From Tribonema minus (Eukaryota > Sar > Xanthophyceae > Tribonematales > Tribonemataceae): a stretch of DNA of 64,000 bases. The notes under the pieces were generated by a model, which made no database searches, was not told the origin of the DNA, and saw only the letters and a list, made by a program, of their open reading frames with translations. The DNA lies in assembly GCA_017506865.1 (NCBI GenBank), contig JAFCMP010000002.1, forward strand, positions 1,550,001 through 1,614,000. Direction: 5' to 3'. Shown one piece after another: positions 44,063-56,300 of this stretch (within the stretch, counting starts at the first letter, position 1; every line of letters starts with the position of its first letter). The translations under genes and the position numbers were made by a program.

Positions 44063-44476
44063 ATGTACTTTTTATTAATTCTCGCTCAGGGCGCGAAAAA
44101 GCCCAGATGATTGGCATCTAGCTGTAAGGAATCTACATGTCGTATGACAGTCTGAAATTGTCGCAACGACAACCACTCAAACGCCGCCGCCGCCAAATGG
44201 CATCTCGGGGTCCTCCCCTACGTCCTCCTCCATGTGCCCCCCCCCCTGGATTCTGCCATGTGTGTCATGACACGGCCAGAGTACGCCATGTGGAGCGCTG
44301 CCGACAGTGCCGAGCGTAAGCGCGCCAGGGCGATGCCCTTGAGAGCTTTAGGGCGCGCTCCTCCGGGCACTGACATCCTGCTGGCATACTCCGTCGCCAC
44401 AGCCTCCAGCAGCTTCCGCCCCTGCTCCCCGATGCTGCCAAACGACCCTATTGCCAAAGTGGCAAGTTTGTAGCAA
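44063..44476 (-). mobile_element. LINE-like copy E, 5'-truncated
   Basis: Near-identical to the last ~410 bp of copies A and B, from the SFGSIGEQGRKLLEA region to the 3' tail AATTAATAAAAA|GTACATGC (minus strand). A short direct repeat (atgtact) flanks it at 44063 and 44478. The 5' truncation point is inside the codons for KLATLAIG. Confidence 0.8.
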
Positions 44477-45164
44477 TGTACTACGGCATAATGAGTGGAT
44501 ACCCCCCTGATACCCCCACTGGCATCCCATGCACAGTCAGACGGTCGAATTGTTTGCCAAGTGATGCATCATGATGTAACAGTTGATGATCATCGATGCA
44601 GTTTCCTGTGCCGATCGCATATGAAGCCATGCAAGATATCTGCACCATGCGCGTAGTCTGCAGGCGCGTCTGACTTCGGAAGCGATTGACCATTCGTTGA
44701 CCATTCGTTAAACTTTGCAGACTCGCAGCCCTCGCCCTCCACGCACGAGCGGAAAAAGTGTTGTTCCTGGTCAAGTACTACTTGGGCCTTTATAAATATA
44801 CGTACTACGTCAGATTCCAGGGGGAGAGTATTTAGCATTTCCAAAAGACCCACCTACCAATAATAATAATGGCATTGGTTGCCATTTGGTCGCACCTCCT
44901 AGTGCGTGTGTGGGGGGTTGTGTGTGGTGTGTGTGGTCAAAGTTGTCGGTGTATTTCTGACAGAAATTCGAATACTATTGAAAAGGTTTGACCGTTCCCG
45001 TGTCTCTTCACATGTGGTGGATCCTGAACTATAATGAAGTAATCGTGCTGGGGCAATTGATTGCCCACTCCATTCCCAACGTTGTACAGGTTTGCTGCGC
45101 AGGAGCGGCTGGTGGCGCGGTAGGGAGCCCCCGTGATTGTTAGGTGAGCCCCGCATTGCACTCG

Positions 45165-45660
45165 CTCTGTCAAGCTCATCGCCATCATGTTGATACGAGT
45201 TGGAACGCTCCCAGGTGGTAAAAAACTCGTTCTGATATATCACCCAGCTGCGTCCCGGGCCGCCGTCCTCAGCGGCGAGGGACTGTTGAAAGGCGGCCTA
45301 CACAATTGATCACATCACCATGTTTAAACTATACGTCCCTCCTCAAGGCTGTTGCTTGGCGAGATTGATGCCATAATGATTGCACACCGGCCACGCGGCG
45401 GCAGCTGCAGCTGCGCCGGGCCGCCGAAGACGCCGGCGGCGAGAGACTGAGTGATATGCACTCACCATGTCAAGGTTTATCGCGGTGTTCATACGAGCTG
45501 GTTCGCTCCCGCCTCAAACTGTTTTGGCCGCTTCAAGTTGATTATCATACGTTAAACTTTGATCATAGCACGGCAACTACACTCTGAGCTGAGGTCTGCG
45601 CTCACCCTGTCAACTTATCGCCATATTGATACGAGCTGATACGCCTCTCCTCAAGCTGTT
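45165..45660. repeat. Diverged tandem repeats (~140-160 bp)
   Basis: The pattern gtcaag/gtcaac, tcatcgcc, gatacgagctgg, cgctccc and ctcaagctgttg recurs at about 45170, 45310, 45465 and 45605. Two GC-rich blocks (gccgggccgccg, cggcggcgagagact) lie at 45250 and 45415. Confidence 0.5.
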
Positions 45661-46371
45661 GTCAAAGTACTGCGTAGGCCCTCACTGTAAGAAATTCAAT
45701 GTAACAAATTGAATGACACAACAACAGTGTTGTCGACCTCCAGTTCAAAATCTGAATCAGCGGTGCACATCTCCGTACGTCTCACAGAATTGCTTGTGCA
45801 CGAGTACGGGCAGCGGCTGAGCTGCCATGTTTCATGCAGCGGGCGATAGAATCGGCCAACACTAAAATCATCCTAAAACACAAGACTTAGTGAGTCACCA
45901 CTGTATTATCAGAATCAAACGAACAACCACAGGTGCTGCCGTATCTTTTTGCAGCACCGTAGTGACTAAAGCACCTAAACTCGTTCTTGCCAGACACATG
46001 CAGTGCCATGGCTGCAGCAATAGTTCTGGCGTGCATTCTCCATGTAAAACGCGCATGCAGTGCACGTAGTGGTACCAAAGCTTGAAGGACTCTCAGACTC
46101 AGACTCTGTCACAATGTGAAAGCTGCGCGATTAGTCAACGTAGAATATTATCATGACCCAGTCAGTCGCAGAGGTGGTGGTCAGAGGCGGCTTTTGTTTA
46201 AGAATGGTAGCAGTTTCTCGATTTTGTGGCTGTTGTCGCAGATGTGTTGAGCGCAAGTGGCAGGCAACCATGCTGATGCAGATGGAAGTCTATCACTTAA
46301 TAGTTCAACAAAGTTCTCTCTTTGTTTGCATGCACTGCCAGGCAGCTCATCCCGCCAGCAGGCACATGCCA

Positions 46372-46460
46372 TCAGTGAAATTGTCTCCACACGTTCAACT
46401 TCTGAATCATCCCGAGGAGTCGGAGCTCCTTGTCGTAGATAGGGCACTCGTGGTCGTTTA
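46372..46460 (-). pseudogene. Possible Ty3/gypsy RNase H scrap
   Basis: The short reading NDHECPIYDKELRLLGMIQK followed by LNVWRQF resembles the RNase H entry motif of Ty3/gypsy polymerases (Y-x-x-x-D-K-E-L-L-A-x ... W-R). It stops at 46372, and no integrase or RT neighbours are seen on either side. If real, it is a very small relic. Confidence 0.35.
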
Positions 46461-47379
46461 ATGAATTACAAAGTGTTGGCCAGCGAGTAGCGTGAGCCCG
46501 CCTTGATGCACTCCATGAGCTTCTCTCGCATGCCAGTGGCCGGTGCCTGATCCCGTTGAGCCACTGGCAGTTCAAAGCTTTAGTCTGACTCAGAGCCGAG
46601 CATACAAATCGCTCTGCTTCGGGCGTAGTACCATTGGTGCGTGGCACGCTCCGGGCAGGTCATCAACACCTCTGAGGTTGACCACTTGTGGTAGTACGCA
46701 CAAATTCACCTTCATACTTGAAACCGACGCAATGATCAGGTGGCCTGGCACTGCATATTTTCCTGCCAGTGCGGTAGCATGTCCGCTCGTGTGAGACCAA
46801 AGTCACTTTTGAAAGTGGCAATGCCGGTCATCCTGCTGCTCGCTCGACTTGAGCTGGACCACACATCTTAACTTATCACTGATGGCATCAACGGAAGCGC
46901 TGACATCGACGGTCATGCCATCTGGCGCGCATGTGTATTGAAGTGTGCTGTCCCGCATTGGCATGCAGGCCTGACTGGTTGATCAACCTACGTTGAGTCA
47001 ATCATTTCAAACTCAAGATGACACACCTGGCGCAGGCCACGGCCGCCGTGCATTGGTCGAAGTGCGCTTCTTTAAATCATATGCCAGAAAGCTGCTTAGC
47101 CTCCTTGTACATCACATTCATCTCATGCTGCAGGTGACGTGCATGCCAAGGTGTATGCCATCGTGACGTTGAATGCTGATATAGTTATATGTGATTCCAC
47201 ATTTTTCGTTTGCCTCTGTCAACCGCACATTTCTGACTACTGTATGATGCCTGCACGTGTCTCACATCTCTCTGTCACATTGCTGACTTTCAATCTGCAC
47301 TGGCCTACAGGCACGTTCTGCAGCATCAGCAACCGCTTCAATGGCTGTTGATTTTGCGCATTGTTTCTAGACGTCCGCG

Positions 47380-50300
47380 ATGCAGCGCTATCAGTCCACT
47401 GCAGCACACAGTTGGCACGCTGGCTATAATACACCCCTTAATGTGTACAACAACGCCGCCTTTGCGCAATTCGGCGCAGGCTCTATGGATCCTCAGGCTC
47501 GACGCGGCAGCTCCAAGTTGACGTGGTCCTCAGTCCCAGCTGCTGCTGCTGCTGCGTGGGCGGTGGTGCTATGTATGCTTTCAAGCATGACATGTGCGCT
47601 TGCTTGGGAGCACAACATCGGTGGCAGCCTCAGCAAAGTGATGCAGCGGGAGACGCCCACCCTGGAGGCGGCGACTGCCGGCGCGTTCTTCAACCGCAGG
47701 CTGCCGACGGTGTGCACAGTGTTCACAGCTGTGCAACGATTTGAGGTGAACAGACGACTGTTACAGACCACCTCCTGATTTTACTAGACAAAGTAGCTGT
47801 GTTACAAGTAGTTAACCATGCAAAAGACTTAGTGTGAAACACGTATACGTACCTGGTGAACATCAGCGAGCATCAGGGCCGTACATTTGTGCTTGTAGTG
47901 TCGTTGCATGCCTCGTCAGTTCCGCATCGCAGCTATATGTTACCGCACGCACTTTCCAGGTAACTCGGCAACACGAGTGAGTAAGCATACTGAGTCTTCT
48001 TGGCTGATGGCGCTTGACTGGAGGCAGCGGCAGCAGCTCCTAGAGCATGCAGCGGCTCACACTGCACCATCGTCTACTACATGTTGCATGCGTTTGATAC
48101 CGCATGCTGATGCTTTGGAACTGGCAGTGACGAGGCGGTGGTGGTGCAGCAGCTCAGAAGGGTGCACCATCATGATCGTACGTTGACTTCAGGATGTGAT
48201 CGTACGTTGACTTCAGGATGTCACGGCTGGCACTATGTCATCTGTTGAAGCTTGCTTCACATCGGAACGCCTGAGTGACCACTGGCATGACCACCACAGC
48301 AGAGCATACTGATGCGTTCATCGAGCAGGGCAGCCGTGCTAGAGCCATAGCATTGCGGCAATTGTTTTGGGTTGCCAAGGTGCACTGGAAATTTATTCAT
48401 GGCGTACTTTGCCTGTAAGTCCCTTGTACCATATCCCGTATGTATAGTACCTTGCCATCCAACAATTGTTGGAGCTCCTTGACACAAGGGTTGCTCGGTG
48501 TCCAGAGCTTCACGTACTTGTATATTGGTGCATTCACATACAACCATACATGCATTATCAGCGAAGTATATGTATGCTCAGCACCTGAGGCTATGTTCAC
48601 AACTCAATTTGGTGCTGTTGCCAGGGATCCTTGTTTCTGCTTTTGCCATGCAGTGCCTGTACACGGCAGGGCAGTGCGGACCTGCACATCTGCTGCTATG
48701 TAGCAGCTGCCCCTTATGTTGCCCTTACATGCACCCATGGCTTACGCACGCGTGTGCGACACTCAGCACATCACACTGCAGCAGCAGACGCAGCAGCAGC
48801 TGCGCTCGTTCAGCGACTGATTCTGCAAAGGTGTTGTCTTCTTGCAGTGCAGAAGTTGCTCTGCTGCCTGGCCCTTTGCTGGAGCAAATGAAGACTGCTC
48901 TGCTGAACATTCCTCGCTCTGCTTTTTGTGCCGCGCAGGTCGTTGATGAGGCCGCTTCTTGCAGTGCACAAGTTGCTGCCTGGCCCTTTGCTGGAGCAAT
49001 TTGAGACTGCTCTGCTGAACATTCCTCGCTCTGTCCTTTGTGCCGCGCAGGTCGTTGATGAGGCCGCTTCTTGCAGTGCACAAGTTGCTATGCTTGCTGG
49101 GCCTTTGCTGGTACAGTTGGAGACTGTCCTGCTGAACATTCCTCGCTCTGTCCTTTGTGCCGCGCAGGTCGTTGATGATGCCGACGTCCTGGCGCTCACA
49201 AATTTCATCGCGAGACCCTGCGTCAAGGCATCCGCGATATGGTCCGGCGCGATCGTGCTGATGCAGCCCATCATACTCGGACGGGGATCGTGGCTCGACG
49301 TCCAGGCAGCAGCAGAAGGCACGGCGGCCGCAGTAATTGAAGGCGAGAGGCTCATGAGGATATTCAGCGTGGCCGCGGGCGGGCGGCTGTCGATGGGAGC
49401 TGTCACGCTCTCGAACGGGAAGGTGAGCGAGCGATGAACATGCGAACCGGCTTTACTTATCCTATGTTGACATTTTGGAGTAAGGCCATATTCCTTCATT
49501 TTGCACAAGTATGATATCAACGTGTTTCACATGGGCCTGGTTGACGTACCATGTCATGGTGGCACAAGCAAGGCCTTTCAACGGGGATGGGTGATGCGTG
49601 GCAGAAGTGAACATTCATTGCTTGCAGCCATGCATATACAACTCAGTTTCTTGCATCACCTGTGCTTTAAGCCGCTTTGCAAACGCGTGGTGCCATGTCG
49701 TACATGCGCGAAACCACAGGCTTGTAATGAGTCGCGCTGTGCAGTAGCTGTCAGCAGAGCATTGATGAGGCGACCAGAGGGGGTATGCTGCACGCAGTTC
49801 AACATTACCTGCTCAGCCCTACTTCAACTACTGCTTAGACCCCAGGGTGCCTCACGATAGGGAATATACCCGACTCTGGTGACTGTGTGGGCCGCCCAGC
49901 TGGGGCATTAGCTAATACGGGCGAATGAGCAGAGAGTCAGCTGCCCTCTGTGTCACAGCAGCGACAATGAGTCGCCATTCGGCCTGCGCGAAGGGCCTCT
50001 GACATCATGGACATGCAACAAAGCGCGTGAAGCGCCCATCCTGCTTCTTACTTATCGTCAGCTAAGAACACTTGGTCCCCTTGGTACGCAAGTGTTTATC
50101 TCATAAGCAGACCGAGAATTTTTTTCAGACCCAGGCCATCCTGGTATCGAAGAGCTCAAAAAAATGGGATGGCAAGGTATGTACATCATATGGAATGTGC
50201 ATGCCTGTGGTGACGCAGTCTAAGGCAATTCAACAGAGGCTGCTGGTGAGTCTGGAGAGCGGGTAGCCATCACATCATGCCGCAGTGGTCACCAGTCAAC

Positions 50301-53300
50301 AGTTGTGCTGCCAGCAACAGATATTCTGCGCGTGCTTGAAAACATTTGTCAGTTAATAAGGGTTGTAGGTCTGGTGAACTGGATGCACAGGCTGGCGGCT
50401 AAACCTCCGCTCCTGCGCCTGGGCAGTTTAGCCCTGCCCTTGCGCCCGGTGGCGCCCGAGAAAGAGCGTGTACGGCCCAGGCACAAGGGCGCACATTGGT
50501 GCTCAGCAACCCGCTGAACAGCTATATACCTGCTCAGCAATATATGTGCCCCCCTTGCGCCCCCAGGCTCAACGAGGTTGCGCCTGAGGGCCTGCGCTAA
50601 ACCTTGTGCGCCCCCCTTCCCCCCCCCCCCCCCCTTTCATGTACCCGCCAGCCCTGTGAGTGCAGGTGGTTTGGGCACCGATTCAAGCCTCAACTTTAAC
50701 CTCATTTTTTCTTTTTTTCTTTTTTCGCCTGTGACAGGCTGTGTCAAACACCACTGCAGATGCAGATGTTAGTGGGGGTGCCATAATGGCAGCCTCCGGC
50801 AGCGAGGTGGTACTGGTCAACACGCAGCTGAAAGGCAACAATGCTACAAGAGGTGAGTTCAGCGTCATGCATGCGTGACGTCGCTTTGTCGCAGGATGGC
50901 CGTGATGCCTTTGCACACTTGTATGGGTTTGAAAGTCCTTTCGGTCTGGTTTTGAGATAAACGCTTAAGTACCAAGGCGACCAAGTACTTTGATGAAGAG
51001 CTGACGATAGGTAAGAAGCAGGATGAGAGCTTCACGCACTTTGTTGCGTTTCCATACATGTACATGTAGTTGGATAAGCCCCGACAACACTTAGAGCATG
51101 TATGTACAGTGCACACCTGTTCAGGACACCATGTTGGAGGCGAATGGGCGTGCAGGTAGCGGCAGGCTGAGCACAGCTTTGAAGGCTAGATGACACGGCA
51201 TATAGCCCGCAAATAAGAAGCACAGCAAAGGCGTCAATCGTCGTCATGTTTAACTTACTACGTAGTATATCAGCATATATTTGTGTATGTGCGGGGTGCG
51301 CTGATGGCAGGGAGGGATGCAAACCCTGCAACAGCGCTTCTATGTGCAACGCCGCCCTGAGCAAGGCGGCACCCTGACTCTATCAGTAGCCCGCAAATGG
51401 GCTAAGGCCGATGTTACACATGGTATCACTACGTACTCCTTGTGTAACCTAGCACTACTTTAGGGCATAAGATGTCGCGCATCAGGGCTCCGCTGTCAGC
51501 CTCAACGCAGCTGGCGCTTTTAGAACGTGTGATTGACACGTGGCCTCAACGTGGCAGAGGGGCCAGCAAGTACACTATGTGGGGGAGATTCCTGGAGCAG
51601 AGGAGGAGCTGGACTGAGATGGGTTGTAGATGTTTCAGCCAGATTCTGGTATAATGATGATCTTCGTTGCACAAGGCCTGTTTGTGATTATTGTAGCTGG
51701 CCGGTCAGGGACCCAGGGGTGGTGGTTGTGGATCGACGCCCCGTGATAGCAAATCTAGCAGTGCAACATATTTCGCTCATGCTCATGTTTGCCGCACTCA
51801 TCATGAACCATCAGGCGCCATTTGGAGCCTCGCTCATGCTCATGTTTGTCGCACTCATTGTCGACCATCAGGCGCCAATTCGAGCCTCTATGTGAAGTCG
51901 TAGTGGCACCGGCTACGCTGTACATGTGGCGCTAACCGTAGCTGCTGTAAGCCTCACACTGCGATGAAAGACGAAGACGTGCTGCTTTCCGAGTCAGCGC
52001 ATGTGCAAATCGGACAGAAAGGAAATGCCGGCAGCGATGTGGCGTGACTTTCTGTGGCGTCTGCTCGCAATTGCCATCTTCCACTTCACTATTAGATCAA
52101 AACTACCACTCAATGCCTGTTGCAGATCATCGAAGGCTACTCTAACCACGACTGCTGACATTTCGCCTGTCTTCAACAGTCGTTGTTGCTGCTGGCAGCA
52201 CAATTTTTTGCTGCAATTTAACCACGCATGTGAGCAGAACTGCTGCTCTCGGACAGCAACAAGGTGTATTATTACATACCTCTGGAAGTAGTATATACTG
52301 CACCGCGGTGAGGTAGAGCTCGGGGCCAACGCGGTACCTAATGCGGTACGTGTTGCTACCTCTTGGGGGTACTGCCTCACCGACTTGCACATGAGCATCA
52401 CACTGCACGAATTTACATGTGTCATGTGGCGTCCACCCGTAGCACTGCATGGGCGAGCTGCTGATCAGTCGCCAGGCATTGGATGCAGATGGGGCGTATG
52501 TTTAGATGTTCCACTACTTCAAGTACATGCGCTGGGCAGCGACGCTACTGTCACATGCTCATGCGTGATCTCTCTGCGCACACAGTTTGCTGGTGTGGTC
52601 CACAAAGCCGCAGACCAGTGCGCATGCAATGAGATAGACGACACAGTTGTGCTTGTTTGCATTGCTTCGAGGGTCACTTTGTTGTTGTTGCGTGCTGGGG
52701 AACCGATACCTAGCTAGGCAAGCTATTTGCCCTTGAATGCTACTGCATGCAACTGCCGGGGGTACTTGGCGTCTCATCTGCACCGCTGTGGCAACTCTCT
52801 TGTGTGCGTAGGTGGAGCCATCGCGCTGCTTTCGGAAGCGCATGCCACTCTCACCAACTGCGTTTTTAAGGACAATTATGCTCTACAACAAGGTATGTCA
52901 CTGCAGCAGTTGCCACTACGTCATGATACTTTTATTACTATCATTATCATTAGTAAATGCCATACTACTGGTAGTGTATTGCAAGCCCGACGAGCCCCGA
53001 CGAGCCTCGACCGACAGTTTATCGAAAGGAGGGCAACATGGGCCTGCGAGCTCTTGCCTTGCTCAAAATGCTGACCGGACGCTTTGTACATGATGTATGT
53101 CTAGACGTATGAACATGAATTGGGCACAAACAGCACAAGATGGAGATCAAAGTCAATTCTTCACAATGCAATCAGCAGCAGGGGTGCTGGTCTGAGCCAT
53201 TGTCAGCATATGCGCGTCAAAAAGGCCAATGCTTCATCTTACACTCACCGACTTTTTTTTGCCAGGACAAGCCTGCGCGTTACACAAGTGATATCGAAAT

Positions 53301-56300
53301 CAACCGCTCAATGATTTTGTCCCCAAGAGGATTGACGTCATATCTTTCCTTGGACGTGGCCTGTTAGATCAGTCAGTCACATCAGGTATATGGAACCCAA
53401 CAAAGTGTGAGCTCTTGATCCTGTTTTGTAGCTATTGCCAACTAGAAGCACTTGATTCCCAAGTACACGAGGGTCGTCTCATAGCCAAACTGTTTGCCCC
53501 ATCTGGTATACATGCATTGTCTCACAGCCACACTGAGAAAACTTTTAGAGGCCCTGTCAGCCTGGGACAATGAGCTTCAGCTTAGTCGGATGGCATGGTG
53601 CTTGTAAGTCGGAAACTCTGTTATTGATCGGCAGGCCAAGCTCCCCAGGCCAATCCCTGCGAGTTCCAGTGGCAGCAGTGAGACGTCATTGAGAGCGCAG
53701 CAGTGTGACAAATGATGAACGTTTACTGCAAGCTCTGGTAGAGCCAGTATGATAGTACAGCAGCAGCAGCAGCAGCAGCAGCTCGCACATGCTTATTCAC
53801 TTTGTGCGCTTCGAATCTGATCAAAGCTTGCAGCAGTGACCTGAACAAGCTGCTCTCCCGCAGATGTTTCTGCCAACATTCTGGCACCAGCATGTCAACG
53901 TGCAACAACATGCCGAGCGCCACCACTGCAGGTCCATCTTGACTGGCACGTGCAGGAATGTCATCACCATAACTCTGATGTCACTTCATATCGGTGCGCT
54001 AATGCGACGTACTGAACTTGCGCCACCAAGCTCGGTGCGTGCAGGCAGCGTACGGATCACGACGCTCTTTGCGTGTCCTGCACACTTGCATCCTAATCCC
54101 ATGCTGTCGGCAAGTGCTGGGTCATGTCAAGCACCAACTAGAAATCAATTCATACAATAGCATGACTGAACACTGTAGAACAAGGCCTCGCATTCCGCAC
54201 AAACCATGTACAGCCAACAATATGACCGAACAAGGCATGACTGGCTGAAGCAGTTGCGCTTGTATCTACAGTTGTCATCTCTCATTCTTTTGCAGCAGAC
54301 GCTTGCCAAGCGCGTGTGTAACCTTAAGTATGCGTGCAATGCGTACAAGTCAGCCCTGCAGTGCTCCACTCTTACGGTGCTTGACGCGCCTCAGCCTCTC
54401 TGCAGCCCACCATGCATCTTGCATCTCCAGATGATCAATGAGCGTAGCCTTACTGAGGGCGTACCCCTCAACCTGAATGACATATTCTTGTCTTAGAAGA
54501 GGCCGCAAGCGCAAGCGAGGCCGGTCATCTGCGTGCAAACACCAGAACTGTCGGTGGCACTGGCTCAGCAGAGCCATGTTTGAGCAAATGCCAAAACCAA
54601 GTGCGCTGCGCAGCCGAGCATCGCCGCTCCGCACGATGCGCCATCATGCGCTCTTTGAGCTCCTGTGCCAGCGACCTGCTCGTGCCGGGTGCCGCAGCCA
54701 CCGGTTTCCTGTTGACAGCCCTTCACACTGCTATGATATGTGTGGTACGCTTCCCCTGATGCTGCCCTTGCTTTTCGTCTTTATTTAAGAAGAAGTATAT
54801 GTGTCAGTTTTTACATTTATGTGGGCAACAAACAGGGCCTTACTCTTTAGTGACACAACAACCTGTTGGTGGAAAGTCACATAAAACCTATACTATCATC
54901 TTTAATACTTGAGTATAAGCGTACTTGACGCCAGTGCTCTGCAGTTGCAGTGTAGCCTGAAGCGCCCCAATCAGAGTGCGCTTGCAGATGCCGTCGCTAC
55001 CGAGCTTGCAGATAAGGTGGAGGCGGACCTGCAACAGCTGCCGCAGGGCACGCAACGCACGCAAGCACTTGCTCGATTCCGGTCGCAGCGCCACATGCAC
55101 TCGATCGGCATGGCATTCCTCAACGAGCCCATGTACTCCACAACGGCTTCGTTCGATGGCCTATCCTGGCAGCTGGCCGTCAAACGCGCCATCGGAGTAG
55201 AGGAGCAGACGGCAGGCTGCAAGCTGTGCGGGAAGTCGCCGGGCGGCACCCTGCATGCACGGCTGTGTCAAGCGCCATGCGTCAAGGCGCACGACACCAT
55301 CGTCCACAATAGCGTCAAGAGGGCCACGCAGCGCATCCTGCGGCAATGCCTCAAAACAGGACTGGTGGATGAGGACTACACGCCGTTTCTGGGGTCCACC
55401 GGGCCGCCGGGGAGTCGCAGGATGGACATCGTGCTGCCTGCCGACGCCTTCCCGGTGACCGGCTACGACGACCCGACACGCCACCTACCGCTCATGGTGG
55501 ACGTTACCTGCTTCGAGGCACAGGTGGCGTCGCGGGCGGCGAAGACTGCAGCAGACCGCGAGCGATGCTGCCGCGACCAAGAGGCCGCCAAGACTACCCA
55601 CTATTCTGGTCATTATGATCAGAATTGCTACAAACTTGCCACTTTGGCGATAGGGTCATTTGGCAGCATCGGGGAGCAGGGGCGGAGGCTGCTGGAGGCC
55701 TTGGCGACGGAGTATGCCAGCAGGATGTCAGTGCCCGGAGGAGCGCGCCCTGAAGCTCTCAAGGGCATCGCCCTGGCGCGCTTACGCTCGGCACTGTCGG
55801 CAGCGCTCCACATGGCGTACTCTGGCCGTGTCATGACACACATGGCAGAATCCAGGGGGGGGGGGCACATGGAGGAGGACGTAGGGGAGGACCCTGAGAT
55901 GCCATTTGGCGGCGGCGGCGTTTGAGTGGTTGTCGTTGCGACACTTTCAGACTGTCATACGACATGTAGATTCCTTACAGCTAGATGCCAATCATCTGGG
56001 CTTTTTCGCGCCCTGAGCGAGAATTAATAAAAAGTACAAGCTTAGCTTCACTATTGTTCTATCATACTCTTTCACAGAAAAGTGAGCCTCTGGTCTCATT
56101 TGTGTTTGTTCTCAACAACGCGTGCAGGTGGCGCCATCATGCGCTCTTTGAGCTCCTGTGCCAGCGACCTGCTTGGCGCGGCAGCCACCTGTTTCCCGTT
56201 GGCCGTACTTCGCGTCTTGCTCCTATGACATTGGAAACGAGTTCAAATATTTGTAAAGCTCTAGGTAGACGAAGTGAGGTCGCATGTCATGCTTCCACGA

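Larger units (their letters stand above)
44477..47379. other. Intergenic region upstream of the beta-helix gene
   Basis: No intact gene is supported. Minus-strand open stretches at 44590-44853 (LEMLNTLPLESDVVRIFI) and 44937-45188 (DYFIIVQDPPHVKRHGNG) look protein-like. They lack recognisable domains or splice partners and may be transposon debris. The promoter of the gene at 47380 should lie in the last few hundred bases; no TATA-like or CpG feature stands out. Confidence 0.35.
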
